From: Candidatus Heimdallarchaeota archaeon | GTDB lineage: Archaea; Asgardarchaeota; Heimdallarchaeia; Heimdallarchaeales; Kariarchaeaceae | Assembly (NCBI GenBank): GCA_022574115.1 | Contig: JACZSS010000056.1 | Span: forward strand, 1 to 9,450 | Length of the DNA stretch: 9,450 nt | Reading direction: 5' to 3' | In this document: in pieces, positions 1 through 6,420 of the stretch | Numbering within the stretch: the stretch's first letter is position 1 | Layout: each line of letters begins with the position of its first letter | Program-made: the position numbers and the translations under genes | The notes under the pieces: model-generated | Databases searched by the model: none | Told to the model about the DNA's origin: nothing | Seen by the model: only the letters and a program-made list of their open reading frames with translations

Positions 1-189
1 TTCTGGAAATGTATTCATTTCAGGGGTAACAACATCTATTGATTTCCCTACCACTGCTGATGTGTTTAATCCTTCTGTGACATCTAGTTCAAATCTACAT
101 TTTGTTTCTAAACTATCTAATAATTGTAAAAACCTAACAGTATTTTGGTAAATTGCAAAAAAAAAAAATCGTTTGAGATGTGCGATTCT
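1..189 (-). CDS. Partial hypothetical protein, 5' region, probably frame-interrupted
   Basis: The minus strand is open from a TAG at 190-192 to the window edge (63 codons). After a run of four Phe codons it reads as a balanced, protein-like sequence: a YQNTVRFLQLLDSLETK stretch with helical character, then KCRFELDVTEGLNTSAVVG, ending inside the gene. There is no ATG, GTG or TTG start in this frame before the internal Met near the edge. The only nearby ATG (200-202, minus) is in another frame and would join this one if the A12 tract at 157-168 were 11 long. The gene may therefore be a real one with a miscounted homopolymer, a frameshifted pseudogene, or a shadow. A competing plus-strand frame (2-151, Ser/Thr-rich, ending TAA) covers the same bases but looks less protein-like. 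I do not recognise the family. Confidence 0.35.
157..168. repeat. A12 homopolymer tract
   Basis: Twelve consecutive A on the plus strand (T12 on the minus strand) sit exactly where the minus-strand reading frame at the left edge loses contact with its only candidate ATG. One base fewer would restore a single frame. It is oriented as poly-T for minus-strand transcription, so it could not terminate a plus-strand transcript. Confidence 0.7.
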
Positions 190-205
190 CTAATTGTAAC
201 ATTAA

Positions 206-216
206 CTTTTATTTTT
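206..216 (+). promoter_or_regulatory. Candidate TATA box of the Lys-rich protein gene
   Basis: CTTTTATTTTT is centred about 31 bases before the ATG at 242. With the usual archaeal TATA-to-start spacing, transcription would begin some 5-7 bases before the start codon, giving a nearly leaderless mRNA. This agrees with the absence of a Shine-Dalgarno sequence. A-rich sequence on the other strand means the box could also serve a divergent transcript. Confidence 0.4.
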
Positions 217-241
217 AGGTTTTGAATAATGGAAATAGTTA

Positions 242-1249
242 ATGAGTGCAAAAGATAGAAAATTAGAATTCTTCATATATGACCACGCAAATCGAGAGTT
301 TGGTCCAGTTGAAGGTGATGGACAAAAACTCACAGATATCATGCTGGGAAAGCAAGACGAAATTGGGCAAAGCCTCTCGGTTGAAGGGGTTGATGCGCTG
401 CTAGTTTTAGACACCACAAATGAGAGATGGATCCTATCTTATTCTGATAGCTTGGGAATAGTAGGACAGAGAACCGCACGAAGACAGGCGGACACAATCG
501 CCCGTTCAGGATATCGAATGCCAGGTGGATACACAATCAAGGGTAATTATCCAATGGATGAAATTACTGAAGTAGATCTTGGTGATTTATGGAAAACGGT
601 TCAACAAAAGTATGTGATCAGTGATTTAGGCGGACTACAACTGGATGCTGAAACCGGAATTCCCTCACAGCTGGCTGAACGAGCTCAGAGATTAAGTGAC
701 GCAGGACATGATGATGCTTTAACTGAGGCTCGTCTAGAAAAAGAAGAAGCCGCAACTCGTCAAAGGGCTAAAGAGCGATTTGAGGGTGGAGGTAGGGCAA
801 AAAAAGCACCCACAAACGCTGAATCTAAACCAGCAGCAACTATTGCTACCATACCAGCACCTGTTATGGAGATGAAAAAAGAAGAGGAACCACCAGACAC
901 AACGCTAACCGCAAAAAAAAAGATAACCAAGCGGAAAGTAAAGAAGAAAACAAAGAAGAAGACAAAGAAGAAAACTAAGAGAATTAGTCCTATCGCTGCT
1001 TCCGGCGCATACTTTGAGATAACATCAATTAAGCAAAATGTAATGGATGGCTCCACACAGTCCGTAGCCCGTGGTAAGCTATCAATTGATGATGATGATC
1101 CTGAAGAAAGAACCATTATTTTCGATCAGAAACATCTATCTGCTAAGGAATGGACAGAAATAGGCTTATTCCTTGCTGATAATGATGTTGTTCAGATTTC
1201 ATTAATCGAAGAAAACGATATGGATTTTGCTACGAGTCTAAAAATCTAG
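242..1249 (+). CDS. Unrecognised protein with Lys-rich linker and two putative domains
   Basis: I do not recognise this 335-residue protein. Residues 1 to about 135 look globular and mixed alpha/beta: a hydrophobic strand (DALLVLD, 51-57), then RWILSYSD and a basic, conserved-looking segment GIVGQRTARRQADTIARSGYR (72-92). Residues 145-185 are highly charged and probably helical or coiled coil. Residues 185-248 are a disordered Pro/Ala/Lys linker ending in an extremely basic tract (225-247) with three KKKT units, reminiscent of histone H1-like or nucleic-acid-binding tails. Residues 255-335 form a second, acidic globular part with IDDDDPEER. No signal peptide or membrane segment is visible. 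The ATG at 242 is preferred because a TATA-like box lies at a near-leaderless distance; an ATG at 229 is in another frame and opens only nine codons. The methyltransferase gene follows after 36 bases with no promoter of its own visible, so the two may be cotranscribed. A nucleic-acid-associated role is inferred from charge alone. Confidence 0.85.
   Translation: MSAKDRKLEFFIYDHANREFGPVEGDGQKLTDIMLGKQDEIGQSLSVEGVDALLVLDTTNERWILSYSDSLGIVGQRTARRQADTIARSGYRMPGGYTIKGNYPMDEITEVDLGDLWKTVQQKYVISDLGGLQLDAETGIPSQLAERAQRLSDAGHDDALTEARLEKEEAATRQRAKERFEGGGRAKKAPTNAESKPAATIATIPAPVMEMKKEEEPPDTTLTAKKKITKRKVKKKTKKKTKKKTKRISPIAASGAYFEITSIKQNVMDGSTQSVARGKLSIDDDDPEERTIIFDQKHLSAKEWTEIGLFLADNDVVQISLIEENDMDFATSLKI
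941..976 (+). repeat. Three imperfect 12-base tandem repeats encoding KKKT
   Basis: Three consecutive 12-base units (AAGAAGAAAACA, AAGAAGAAGACA, AAGAAGAAAACT) encode KKKT three times, residues 234-245 of the Lys-rich protein. The units differ only at third codon positions. This fits expansion by slippage followed by synonymous drift, so copy number may vary between strains. Confidence 0.85.
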
Positions 1250-1285
1250 TCGACTAGGCGTTAGAATTACACTCCTTCTTCCCTA

Positions 1286-2044
1286 ATGTCGACTAAAACT
1301 AATTTTGAAAGTTATTTTAACAAAATCATCTGTGAATTTGTTCCTGATGCGTTGAACTCATTGCCAGATAATAGCATAACATTGACAATCACTAGCCCAC
1401 CGTACTATGATGATGAACTATACATTGTGGGAGATGAAATTCCAGAATTTGGCTGGTCCAGCTATGAAGAATACCTTAGTCATTTACACCAGATGCTCGT
1501 GGAGGTTTATAGAATTACGAAACCTGGTGGAAGAGTTGCCTTAGTGCTTAGTAATAGTCCTAAAACAAATGAGGCTGATGAGATTATCGAATATTGGCCA
1601 ATAATACATCATTTAGTTACGGAAGCGCTCAAAATTGGCTGGAAGTTACAAGACGAAGCAGTCTGGATAACAGATACTCCAGCCTATCCTGAAATGCCTG
1701 GATCTAAAATACCTAATATCCAACTAATTCCTCATCATGATATAGTTACTATCCTTAAAAAACCGGGAGAAATAAAATCAAAGAAAGGAAAACTGTTTAC
1801 TATTCCAAGTGTCTGGAAATTGCCTAGTTCAGATCCCCATGCGAGCTACAATGAAAGTTACGGTTCGTTTCCTGATGAATTTTTGCACAGGTGTATCGAG
1901 TACTGGTCTGAAGAGGGTGATATCATATTAGATCCATATGCAGGATCTGGACAAACTATACGGGTTTCGGTCTCTCTAAATCGAATTGGAATTGGTTTTG
2001 AAGCTGACCCAAAGTGGAAATCATTATGGGAAGACTTGATCTAG
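1286..2044 (+). CDS. Site-specific DNA methyltransferase, beta class (N4-cytosine or N6-adenine)
   Basis: This 252-residue protein is an amino-group DNA methyltransferase that transfers a methyl group from S-adenosylmethionine to a base in a specific site. The catalytic motif IV, TSPPYYDD, lies near the N-terminus (SPPY at 37-40). The SAM-binding motif I, DPYAGSGQT, lies near the C-terminus (216-224). This IV-before-I order defines the beta class. Between them are a motif with RITKPGGRVALVLS and a region of about 100 residues that should hold target recognition, then the usual FPDEFLHRCIEYWSEEGDIIL lead-in to motif I, shown here only in part as FPDEFLHRCIEYWS. SPPY, rather than DPPY, is commoner among N4-cytosine enzymes, but this does not decide the base. 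No restriction endonuclease is nearby, so it appears to be an orphan, possibly in a transcription unit with the upstream Lys-rich gene. It ends 15 bases from the convergent pncA end. Confidence 0.9.
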   Translation: MSTKTNFESYFNKIICEFVPDALNSLPDNSITLTITSPPYYDDELYIVGDEIPEFGWSSYEEYLSHLHQMLVEVYRITKPGGRVALVLSNSPKTNEADEIIEYWPIIHHLVTEALKIGWKLQDEAVWITDTPAYPEMPGSKIPNIQLIPHHDIVTILKKPGEIKSKKGKLFTIPSVWKLPSSDPHASYNESYGSFPDEFLHRCIEYWSEEGDIILDPYAGSGQTIRVSVSLNRIGIGFEADPKWKSLWEDLI

Positions 2045-2059
2045 AAGAGTGGATTAATA

Positions 2060-2725
2060 TCAGACAAAATTGGATAATTCAACTAATTTTATTCCAGCTT
2101 CTTGCATTTGATGAATAGCCTCATGCACTGACTGATCGGAAATTCCTCTCGTCAAATCATAAACTACCCAAACATCGTAACCCTTGGTTACGGTATCAAT
2201 TGCAGAGAAATTGACACAGTAATCTAAGGCCAATCCGCAAATGAAAATACGGTTTAGTTTGCTTGATTTTAAATATCCTTCAAGGCCAGTTTCAGTCTCT
2301 CCGTCGTTTTCTAATATAGCTGAATACGAATCAATTTTTTGATGATAACCTTTACGGATGATTAAATGGGCCAGCGATACGTCAAGCTCTTCATGGAAAT
2401 TCGCCCCTTGAGATCCTTGAATACAATGATCTGGCCAGAGAATTGGACCGATTCCCTTTACTTTATCAATTGGATCAAATGGGTTTTTGCCCTGATGGGC
2501 GGAAGCAAATGACCAGTGACCAGGCGGATGCCAATCTTGGGTGAAAATTACCCGAGCGCCTGATTCTTTAAATTTCAGTCCTAAAGAGTTTACTCCTTCG
2601 ATTATTTGATTACCGTCCGTAACGGCTAGTGAACCGCCTGTGAGGAAGTCATTCTGAATATCTACAATAATTAATCCATCGTTCGAGTTGATTTTAATTT
2701 TATCCCTGGCAATTAAATTATCCAT
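2060..2725 (-). CDS. pncA: Nicotinamidase (isochorismatase-like hydrolase)
   Basis: Hydrolyses nicotinamide to nicotinate and ammonia in the cytosol, the entry step of Preiss-Handler NAD salvage. At 221 residues it fits the family. The catalytic triad is readable: Asp22 in LIIVDIQNDF, Lys125 in IIRKGY, and Cys170 in GLALDYCVN. The preceding Leu165-Ala166 sits where the family has its cis-peptide. Metal ligands are Asp64 and His66 (QDWHPPGHWSF), probably His70, and His100 in LWPDHCIQG. The WP-x-HC-x-x-G block separates nicotinamidases from other isochorismatase-like proteins. The ATG at 2725 is the only sensible start, with about 17 residues before the core. It lies 83 bases downstream of the S9 peptidase stop on the same strand and has a good TATA-like box in that gap, so it may have its own promoter. 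It converges on the methyltransferase gene. Confidence 0.95.
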   Translation of the reverse strand: MDNLIARDKIKINSNDGLIIVDIQNDFLTGGSLAVTDGNQIIEGVNSLGLKFKESGARVIFTQDWHPPGHWSFASAHQGKNPFDPIDKVKGIGPILWPDHCIQGSQGANFHEELDVSLAHLIIRKGYHQKIDSYSAILENDGETETGLEGYLKSSKLNRIFICGLALDYCVNFSAIDTVTKGYDVWVVYDLTRGISDQSVHEAIHQMQEAGIKLVELSNFV

Positions 2726-2785
2726 TTTCGCTTAAATGGAAGTCTGATTAGTGGTATTTAGCTGATTCGAATTCTCAACAGCTTA

Positions 2786-2796
2786 GAATATAAATC
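2786..2796 (-). promoter_or_regulatory. Candidate TATA box of pncA
   Basis: Read on the minus strand, GATTTATATTC is the closest match to an archaeal TATA box (TTTATA) in the 83-base gap between the peptidase stop and pncA. Its centre is about 66 bases before the ATG, which would leave a leader of roughly 40 bases. A weaker AT-rich block (AGCTAAATACC, about 2752-2762) would instead give an almost leaderless message. The heptamer TCGAATT occurs on both sides of the box (2767-2773 and 2795-2801). Confidence 0.35.
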
Positions 2797-2808
2797 GAAT
2801 TGTATAAA

Positions 2809-4758
2809 TTATTGATGTCTATCAAACCAGTCATTCATACGGTTTATTCGATCTATCACATGAAGTGGTTCACCCGATCGTGAGAGTTCATGTCCATCTC
2901 TTGGATAGCGCACAAACAACACTTCTTTTCCAAGTTTCTTATAAGCCGCAAACAATTCTTCTGCCTGTTCAACATTAACCCTAAAATCATTTTCTCCATG
3001 AATAATTAGCAAAGGAGTTTGAACCGATTTGGCTTTAGAAATCGGCGAATGATGCCAAAGAAGGTCATATCGCTCCCATACATCACCTTCCCATTCAAAC
3101 TCTTCAAATTTTGGGATGTCGGTTGTACTCCAAAATGAAATCAAATTGTAGACACCACGCTGAGCACACGCTGCCTTGAACCGGTGATCGATTGCTATAA
3201 CATTCGCAGTTTGATATCCGGCATATGATCCCCCAGTAATATAGAGACGATCCGGGTTGACCCTATCTATTAAGTGGTCGACTGCGGATAATAAATCACG
3301 AGCATCCGCTTCACCCCACTTTGATGTGATCAGTTGGGCAAATTGCTCGCCATAGCCTGAACTTCCAATTGGATTCATGGCTAAGACTGAATACCCCGCT
3401 GCCACTTGGGTTTGCCACTCATGCCACATAGTCCCAGCATTATTCCACATCACGTGTGGACCACCATGGACGGATAAGATCAGCGGAGGTTTCTGACCAT
3501 TTTGATTTTCAGCTTCAAAAAACCAGTTCTGATATTTTTGACCCTCAGGATTAGTTAGCCAAAATTCTTCTGGACTCGAGATCTTGTGAGAAGTAAGATA
3601 ATCTTGATTAGGATCGTAGAGCAATTCAGACCCTGCTACTGAGGTCCATTTCCAAATCGCCCATGGATGCATGGGATCAGTTGCAGTGAAATAAATCTCA
3701 TTTTGATCCCCATCAAAATTGGTAATAGATGATTCCGGTTCAAACAACAGCTCAAAAATTGAGTTTTCTAAATTAAATCTGTAAATCCTAGCCTTTCCTG
3801 AATCCTCAACCAAACAAAGCCCTTCGACTGATGATGTAAAAATAGGTGCATCAGCGCTTCTATCAACAGACTCGTTGATCAGACGAAAATCCCCGGAAGC
3901 TTGTAAATGCCCAATGTATGCATTTTGACCTGCGATATTCCCTTCTTTCATGACCGAGAGTAAAATGTTTCCTCCTTCAAATGCAATCGGTTTTGACGTA
4001 ACTCGATCCGGGTAGTAAAATGTCGAAAGAGTCTGCTGCTCTTTTGATAAAATGTTTATTTTTAACAGCGAGGCGGTGTCGGATAGCGCCTCTGGTTCTT
4101 CAGAAATCGTTACAAGAATGTGATCCTGATCAAACCAACCCGGGGAGGAGTAATTTCTTTCATCTTGAGTAATTCTTTCAAGGAAATCATTTTCTAAGGA
4201 ATAAATGTATATTTGATTAAAAGTTCCTTTTCTAAAAAATGATGTATCTGCGCGGTACACGATATCTTCAAGAACTCTTGGATCTTGCTCTTCGAGCCTC
4301 TGGTGTTCATCTTTCATCTCCTTCTGCTCTTTTTCGTAACCGCTAGCTAAGAAATCACTTGTAGTTTTTGAATCTAGTCTCGCTTTGGCTTTGATAGCTA
4401 TCTTCTTTGAATCAAAGGACCAATCAAAATCAAGCACTGGTTTTTCTAATGTGGTCGCCTGAATAGCTTCTCCGCCATTGATTTCCATTAGAAAGAGCTG
4501 TGGTTGGCCATTCCTTGATGATAGAAATGCTAGTTTTGAGTTGTCAGGTGAGATTTTCGGCAACATGTCCTTTTTGGAGCCACCGGTAAATTGCCTCCAA
4601 CTACCATCTAATCTGTTAATCTGTTTGATATGTGATAAATATGTTTTGTTAACAGCATCTGGGCTTCGTTCGACAAAAAAAGCTTGGTCTTTGTTGAGCA
4701 CCACCTCCTCAACAAACTTAAACTTGAGATAGTCCTCGGAAATAATTTTCTCAGACAT
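2809..4758 (-). CDS. S9 family serine peptidase (prolyl oligopeptidase / acylaminoacyl-peptidase type)
   Basis: A 649-residue serine peptidase of family S9, expected to cleave short peptides, or N-acylated residues from peptides, in the cytoplasm; no signal peptide is present. Residues about 30-400 form a beta-propeller with PD40/WD40-like repeats, for example ISPDNSKLAFLSSRNGQPQL and LDFDWSFDSKKIAIKA. The propeller normally limits access to the active site. Residues about 405-649 are the alpha/beta-hydrolase domain: HGGP at 431-434 (oxyanion region), NPIGSSGYG at 462-470, nucleophile Ser511 in GGSYAGY, Asp591 in GENDFRV, and His623 in DGHELSRSG. All triad residues are present, so it should be active. 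The ATG at 4758 starts a typical N-terminus, with a TATA-like box about 33 bases upstream. It is divergent from pncB and upstream of pncA on the same strand. Acylaminoacyl-peptidase and dipeptidyl-peptidase-like assignments cannot be separated from sequence alone. Confidence 0.95.
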   Translation of the reverse strand: MSEKIISEDYLKFKFVEEVVLNKDQAFFVERSPDAVNKTYLSHIKQINRLDGSWRQFTGGSKKDMLPKISPDNSKLAFLSSRNGQPQLFLMEINGGEAIQATTLEKPVLDFDWSFDSKKIAIKAKARLDSKTTSDFLASGYEKEQKEMKDEHQRLEEQDPRVLEDIVYRADTSFFRKGTFNQIYIYSLENDFLERITQDERNYSSPGWFDQDHILVTISEEPEALSDTASLLKINILSKEQQTLSTFYYPDRVTSKPIAFEGGNILLSVMKEGNIAGQNAYIGHLQASGDFRLINESVDRSADAPIFTSSVEGLCLVEDSGKARIYRFNLENSIFELLFEPESSITNFDGDQNEIYFTATDPMHPWAIWKWTSVAGSELLYDPNQDYLTSHKISSPEEFWLTNPEGQKYQNWFFEAENQNGQKPPLILSVHGGPHVMWNNAGTMWHEWQTQVAAGYSVLAMNPIGSSGYGEQFAQLITSKWGEADARDLLSAVDHLIDRVNPDRLYITGGSYAGYQTANVIAIDHRFKAACAQRGVYNLISFWSTTDIPKFEEFEWEGDVWERYDLLWHHSPISKAKSVQTPLLIIHGENDFRVNVEQAEELFAAYKKLGKEVLFVRYPRDGHELSRSGEPLHVIDRINRMNDWFDRHQ

Positions 4759-4785
4759 ATATTCTCATCGAGAGTGGATGAACTG

Positions 4786-4796
4786 TAAAATATTTT
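4786..4796 (-). promoter_or_regulatory. Candidate TATA box of the S9 peptidase gene
   Basis: On the minus strand this reads AAAATATTTTA, centred about 33 bases before the ATG at 4758. Transcription would begin some 5-9 bases ahead of the start codon, again nearly leaderless. It lies in the 142-base divergent region shared with pncB. Confidence 0.45.
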
Positions 4797-4832
4797 GGGC
4801 TTTATCAATTATTTAAGACTAAATCAATTTCA

Positions 4833-4854
4833 AATTTTGCAAACAAAATTGCAA
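4833..4854. promoter_or_regulatory. Repeat cluster between divergent promoters, possible operator
   Basis: A perfect 7-base inverted repeat, AATTTTG (4833-4839) and CAAAATT (4844-4850), is separated by CAAA. The palindrome TTGCAA occurs twice, at 4837-4842 and 4849-4854, spaced exactly 12 bases. The cluster lies just upstream of the pncB TATA-like box and about 40 bases upstream of the peptidase one, where an archaeal regulator could reach either promoter. AT-rich sequence gives such repeats by chance fairly often, so the regulatory role is inference. Confidence 0.3.
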
Positions 4855-4865
4855 GAACAAGCGGA

Positions 4866-4876
4866 TTTTATTTTAT
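4866..4876 (+). promoter_or_regulatory. Candidate TATA box of pncB
   Basis: TTTTATTTTAT is centred about 30 bases before the pncB ATG, placing the transcript start within a few bases of the start codon. No Shine-Dalgarno sequence precedes the ATG (the bases before it are CATACAATTAC), which agrees with a leaderless message. Confidence 0.45.
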
Positions 4877-4900
4877 GGTTCAAAGGAATCATACAATTAC

Positions 4901-6388
4901 ATGGACTACACAAACAGGGGCTTGTTTCTTGATCTTTATGAGCTTACAATGGCATTTGGCTTTTTCAAACAAGGCATGAGTAATAAAACTGCTACATTTG
5001 AGCTATTCTTCCGAAAAAATCCCTTCAATGGTGGATATACAGTCATTTGTGGAGTTGTGGAGGCTATTGAGTTTGTAAGAAATTTCGGATTTTTACAAGA
5101 AGATATAGACTACCTGTCAAAACTAGAGATGTTTGATGCTGAATTCTTGATTTACTTACAGGACCTTGAATTTGATGGTGAGATAGTGGGTGTTAGGGAA
5201 GGAACTGTTATGTTTCCTCATACACCAGTCATCCAAGTAACTGGAAACATAATTATTCTTCAATTAATTGAGACTGGACTTCTGAACATAATCAACTTTC
5301 AATCGCTAATTGCTACTAAAGCTGCGCGGATTTGTCAGGCGACACAGCGAATTGACAATGTGATGGAATTTGGTCTTCGTCGAGCCCAAGGTGACGGGGG
5401 GATAATAGGTTCAAAAGCTGCCTTCGTAGGGGGAAGTGTTTCCACATCAAATGTATATGCTGGTCGAAAATATCATCTCAAAGTTGCAGGAACTCATGGT
5501 CATTCCTGGATACAGAGCTTTCGTAGCGAACTTGAAGCGTTTAGAAAATATGCTGATATATACCCCGACAATTCAATACTATTAGTCGATACTTATAGCG
5601 TCCTTCAGAGTGGAATTCAGAATGCAATTAGAGTTGGAAGGGAACTTCAAGAAAGAGGTAGCCGTTTAGTCGGAATTAGAATTGATTCTGGGGATCTAGG
5701 TTGGTTAGCAATTCAATGTGCAAAATTGTTAGACAAAAATGATCTTGAAGACGTGAAAATTGTCTTATCCAGTGATTTAGATGAATATATTATTGAATCA
5801 ATTATTCATGAAATTCAGAGTTCTAAAGACCCGAATCTAGATTCCAAGTTTAAACAAAAATTGGTTGATCGAATATTATGGGGTGTTGGGACGAGCCTAA
5901 TTACGGGGTCCGGAGACGGACAGGCTGCTCTCGGAGGAGTGTATAAATTAGTAGAATTTGATGGTGACCCAGTGATGAAGATTTCAGAAAACCGAGATAA
6001 GACCACAGTTCCAGGTAAAAAGTCGTTATGGAGATTAAAAAGCAAAAATAAAAGATGGATTGCAGACGTTATCAGTAGATTTGGTGAGAATAAACCACAG
6101 GATAACGATACTATCTTTCATATTTATGACGACACAAAATTTATCACGCTGGAGGGGGTTGAAATCGAAGAATTACATCTAGATCTCCTAAAATATTATG
6201 ATCATTCTGATTCGAAAGACAATAAAGCTTTGTCCGCGATCAGATTATTTGTTCGAGCGCAGCTCTTGGAGCTTGATTCAACACATAAACGATTTCTAAA
6301 CCCGCACGATTACAAGATTTCTTTGACCCAAAAATTGGTAATGGAAAGAAAATATCTGATACAACAACATAAGAACACCTATCAATAG
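4901..6388 (+). CDS. pncB: Nicotinate phosphoribosyltransferase
   Basis: Joins nicotinate with phosphoribosyl pyrophosphate to give nicotinate mononucleotide, using ATP hydrolysis; it is the second step of Preiss-Handler salvage and takes the product of the nicotinamidase encoded nearby. At 495 residues it has the family length. Family blocks in order: DLYELTM (11-17), EFGLRRAQG (156-164), FVGGSVSTSNVYAG (175-188), GTHGHSWIQSF (197-207) where His201 aligns with the phosphorylated His, LLVDTY (227-232), RIDSGDL (260-266), and GVGTSLITGSG to ALGGVYKLV (328-351). About 17 residues more than usual lie between LSSDLDEY (289-296) and WGVGTS, a charged segment around 303-322. The start fits because the DLYELTM motif normally begins within about 15 residues of Met1. 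tiaS follows 32 bases later on the same strand and may be cotranscribed. Confidence 0.95.
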   Translation: MDYTNRGLFLDLYELTMAFGFFKQGMSNKTATFELFFRKNPFNGGYTVICGVVEAIEFVRNFGFLQEDIDYLSKLEMFDAEFLIYLQDLEFDGEIVGVREGTVMFPHTPVIQVTGNIIILQLIETGLLNIINFQSLIATKAARICQATQRIDNVMEFGLRRAQGDGGIIGSKAAFVGGSVSTSNVYAGRKYHLKVAGTHGHSWIQSFRSELEAFRKYADIYPDNSILLVDTYSVLQSGIQNAIRVGRELQERGSRLVGIRIDSGDLGWLAIQCAKLLDKNDLEDVKIVLSSDLDEYIIESIIHEIQSSKDPNLDSKFKQKLVDRILWGVGTSLITGSGDGQAALGGVYKLVEFDGDPVMKISENRDKTTVPGKKSLWRLKSKNKRWIADVISRFGENKPQDNDTIFHIYDDTKFITLEGVEIEELHLDLLKYYDHSDSKDNKALSAIRLFVRAQLLELDSTHKRFLNPHDYKISLTQKLVMERKYLIQQHKNTYQ

Positions 6389-6420
6389 GCTAGAATAAAT
6401 TTTAGCATTCACTAAAAGAA

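Noticed and set aside
2..151. Plus-strand frame entering from the left edge and ending TAA at 149-151
   Set aside because: It is rich in Ser and Thr with few charged residues, as in antisense shadows. The minus-strand frame over the same bases looks more like a protein. Not fully excluded.
760..1116. 118-codon minus-strand frame opposite the Lys-rich gene, with Phe-rich runs
   Set aside because: The Phe runs are simply the complement of the Lys codons. It is a shadow of the plus-strand gene.
1250..1285. Pyrimidine-rich CTCCTTCTTCCCT as a terminator between the Lys-rich and methyltransferase genes
   Set aside because: It is interrupted by C and has no stem or T-run, so it is not a convincing archaeal terminator.
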